A DNA stretch of 64,000 nt from Pomphorhynchus laevis (taxonomy: Eukaryota; Acanthocephala; Palaeacanthocephala; Echinorhynchida; Pomphorhynchidae), in assembly GCA_012934845.2 (NCBI GenBank), contig WNNJ02003609.1:159549-223548 (forward strand), written 5' to 3'. The notes under the pieces were generated by a model. It saw nothing but the letters and a program-made list of their open reading frames with translations. It searched no databases and had not been told where the DNA came from. The translations under genes were made by a program, and so were the position numbers. Shown one piece after another: positions 63,831 to 64,000 of this stretch (within the stretch, counting starts at the first letter, position 1; each line of letters starts with the position of its first letter).

Positions 63831-64000
63831 ATTCAAACTTGAAAATGTACACTTAAAGCTTTATTTTTTTATTTAATGTTTGCAAAGTAACTTCATGCTC
63901 AAGACGAACATTCGGTTGCATATTTGAGCATTAATTCTACGATTTTTATTTAAAATATTATTGTATTATTAGTTGATATCAATATATCAAATATAATATT

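Overview
The window is AT-rich (roughly 70 percent) animal DNA made almost entirely of transposable-element remains of many ages. There are no operons, ribosome-binding sites or other bacterial signs. The proteins that can be recognised are retroelement proteins, one candidate host gene has a splice-acceptor-like start and a poly(A) signal, and large stretches are non-coding. The mix (CR1/Rex1-like LINEs with zinc-finger ORF1, YIDD retroelement fragments resembling Penelope-like elements, hammerhead-ribozyme motifs, a gypsy fossil) fits an AT-rich invertebrate. I cannot name the phylum from sequence alone.

Layout. 1-6 kb: a foldback repeat, a broken RT-plus-nuclease retroelement end (family F), two more foldbacks, a tandem repeat, and a hammerhead motif that keeps every key residue (5799-5838). 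6-12 kb: AT-rich sequence with no gene. 12-23 kb: a field of YIDD retroelement pieces and their non-coding repeat ('family A'), including a 1.17 kb inverted repeat enclosing 4.7 kb. 24.1-25.2 kb: the best host-gene candidate. 26-33 kb: LINE D and LINE E remnants and a 676 bp module (X) carrying a hammerhead-like core. 33.1-36.2 kb: LINE C on the minus strand, with one uninterrupted 987-codon endonuclease-RT frame. 37.8-41.4 kb: a rearranged LINE D copy. 41.7-52.4 kb: a nested stack. A foldback lies inside a family F gene with a 9 bp target duplication. LINE B lies inside the foldback with a 7 bp duplication. A block of LINE A plus LINE D lies inside LINE B's 5' region between 33 bp direct repeats. 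LINE B keeps both of its ORFs open. 53-57 kb: LINE D ends, a tRNA-like SINE candidate, a second X module and decayed tandem hammerhead repeats. 56.9-59.6 kb: a broken gypsy-type fossil on the minus strand. 60-64 kb: short terminal-repeat-like motifs, a LINE C-terminal fragment and one exon candidate.

Recurring theme. Many foldbacks and dispersed repeats share one short arrangement: CTGAtGA or CTGAAGATG, then a 4-6 bp stem-loop, then (C)GAAAC or (C)GAAAT. This is the catalytic-strand order of a hammerhead ribozyme. One copy is near-canonical and the others are in graded decay. My main hypothesis is that several non-autonomous repeat families here descend from hammerhead-bearing retroelement ends.

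Element family letters (A, B, C, D, E, F, G, X) are local labels used only here.
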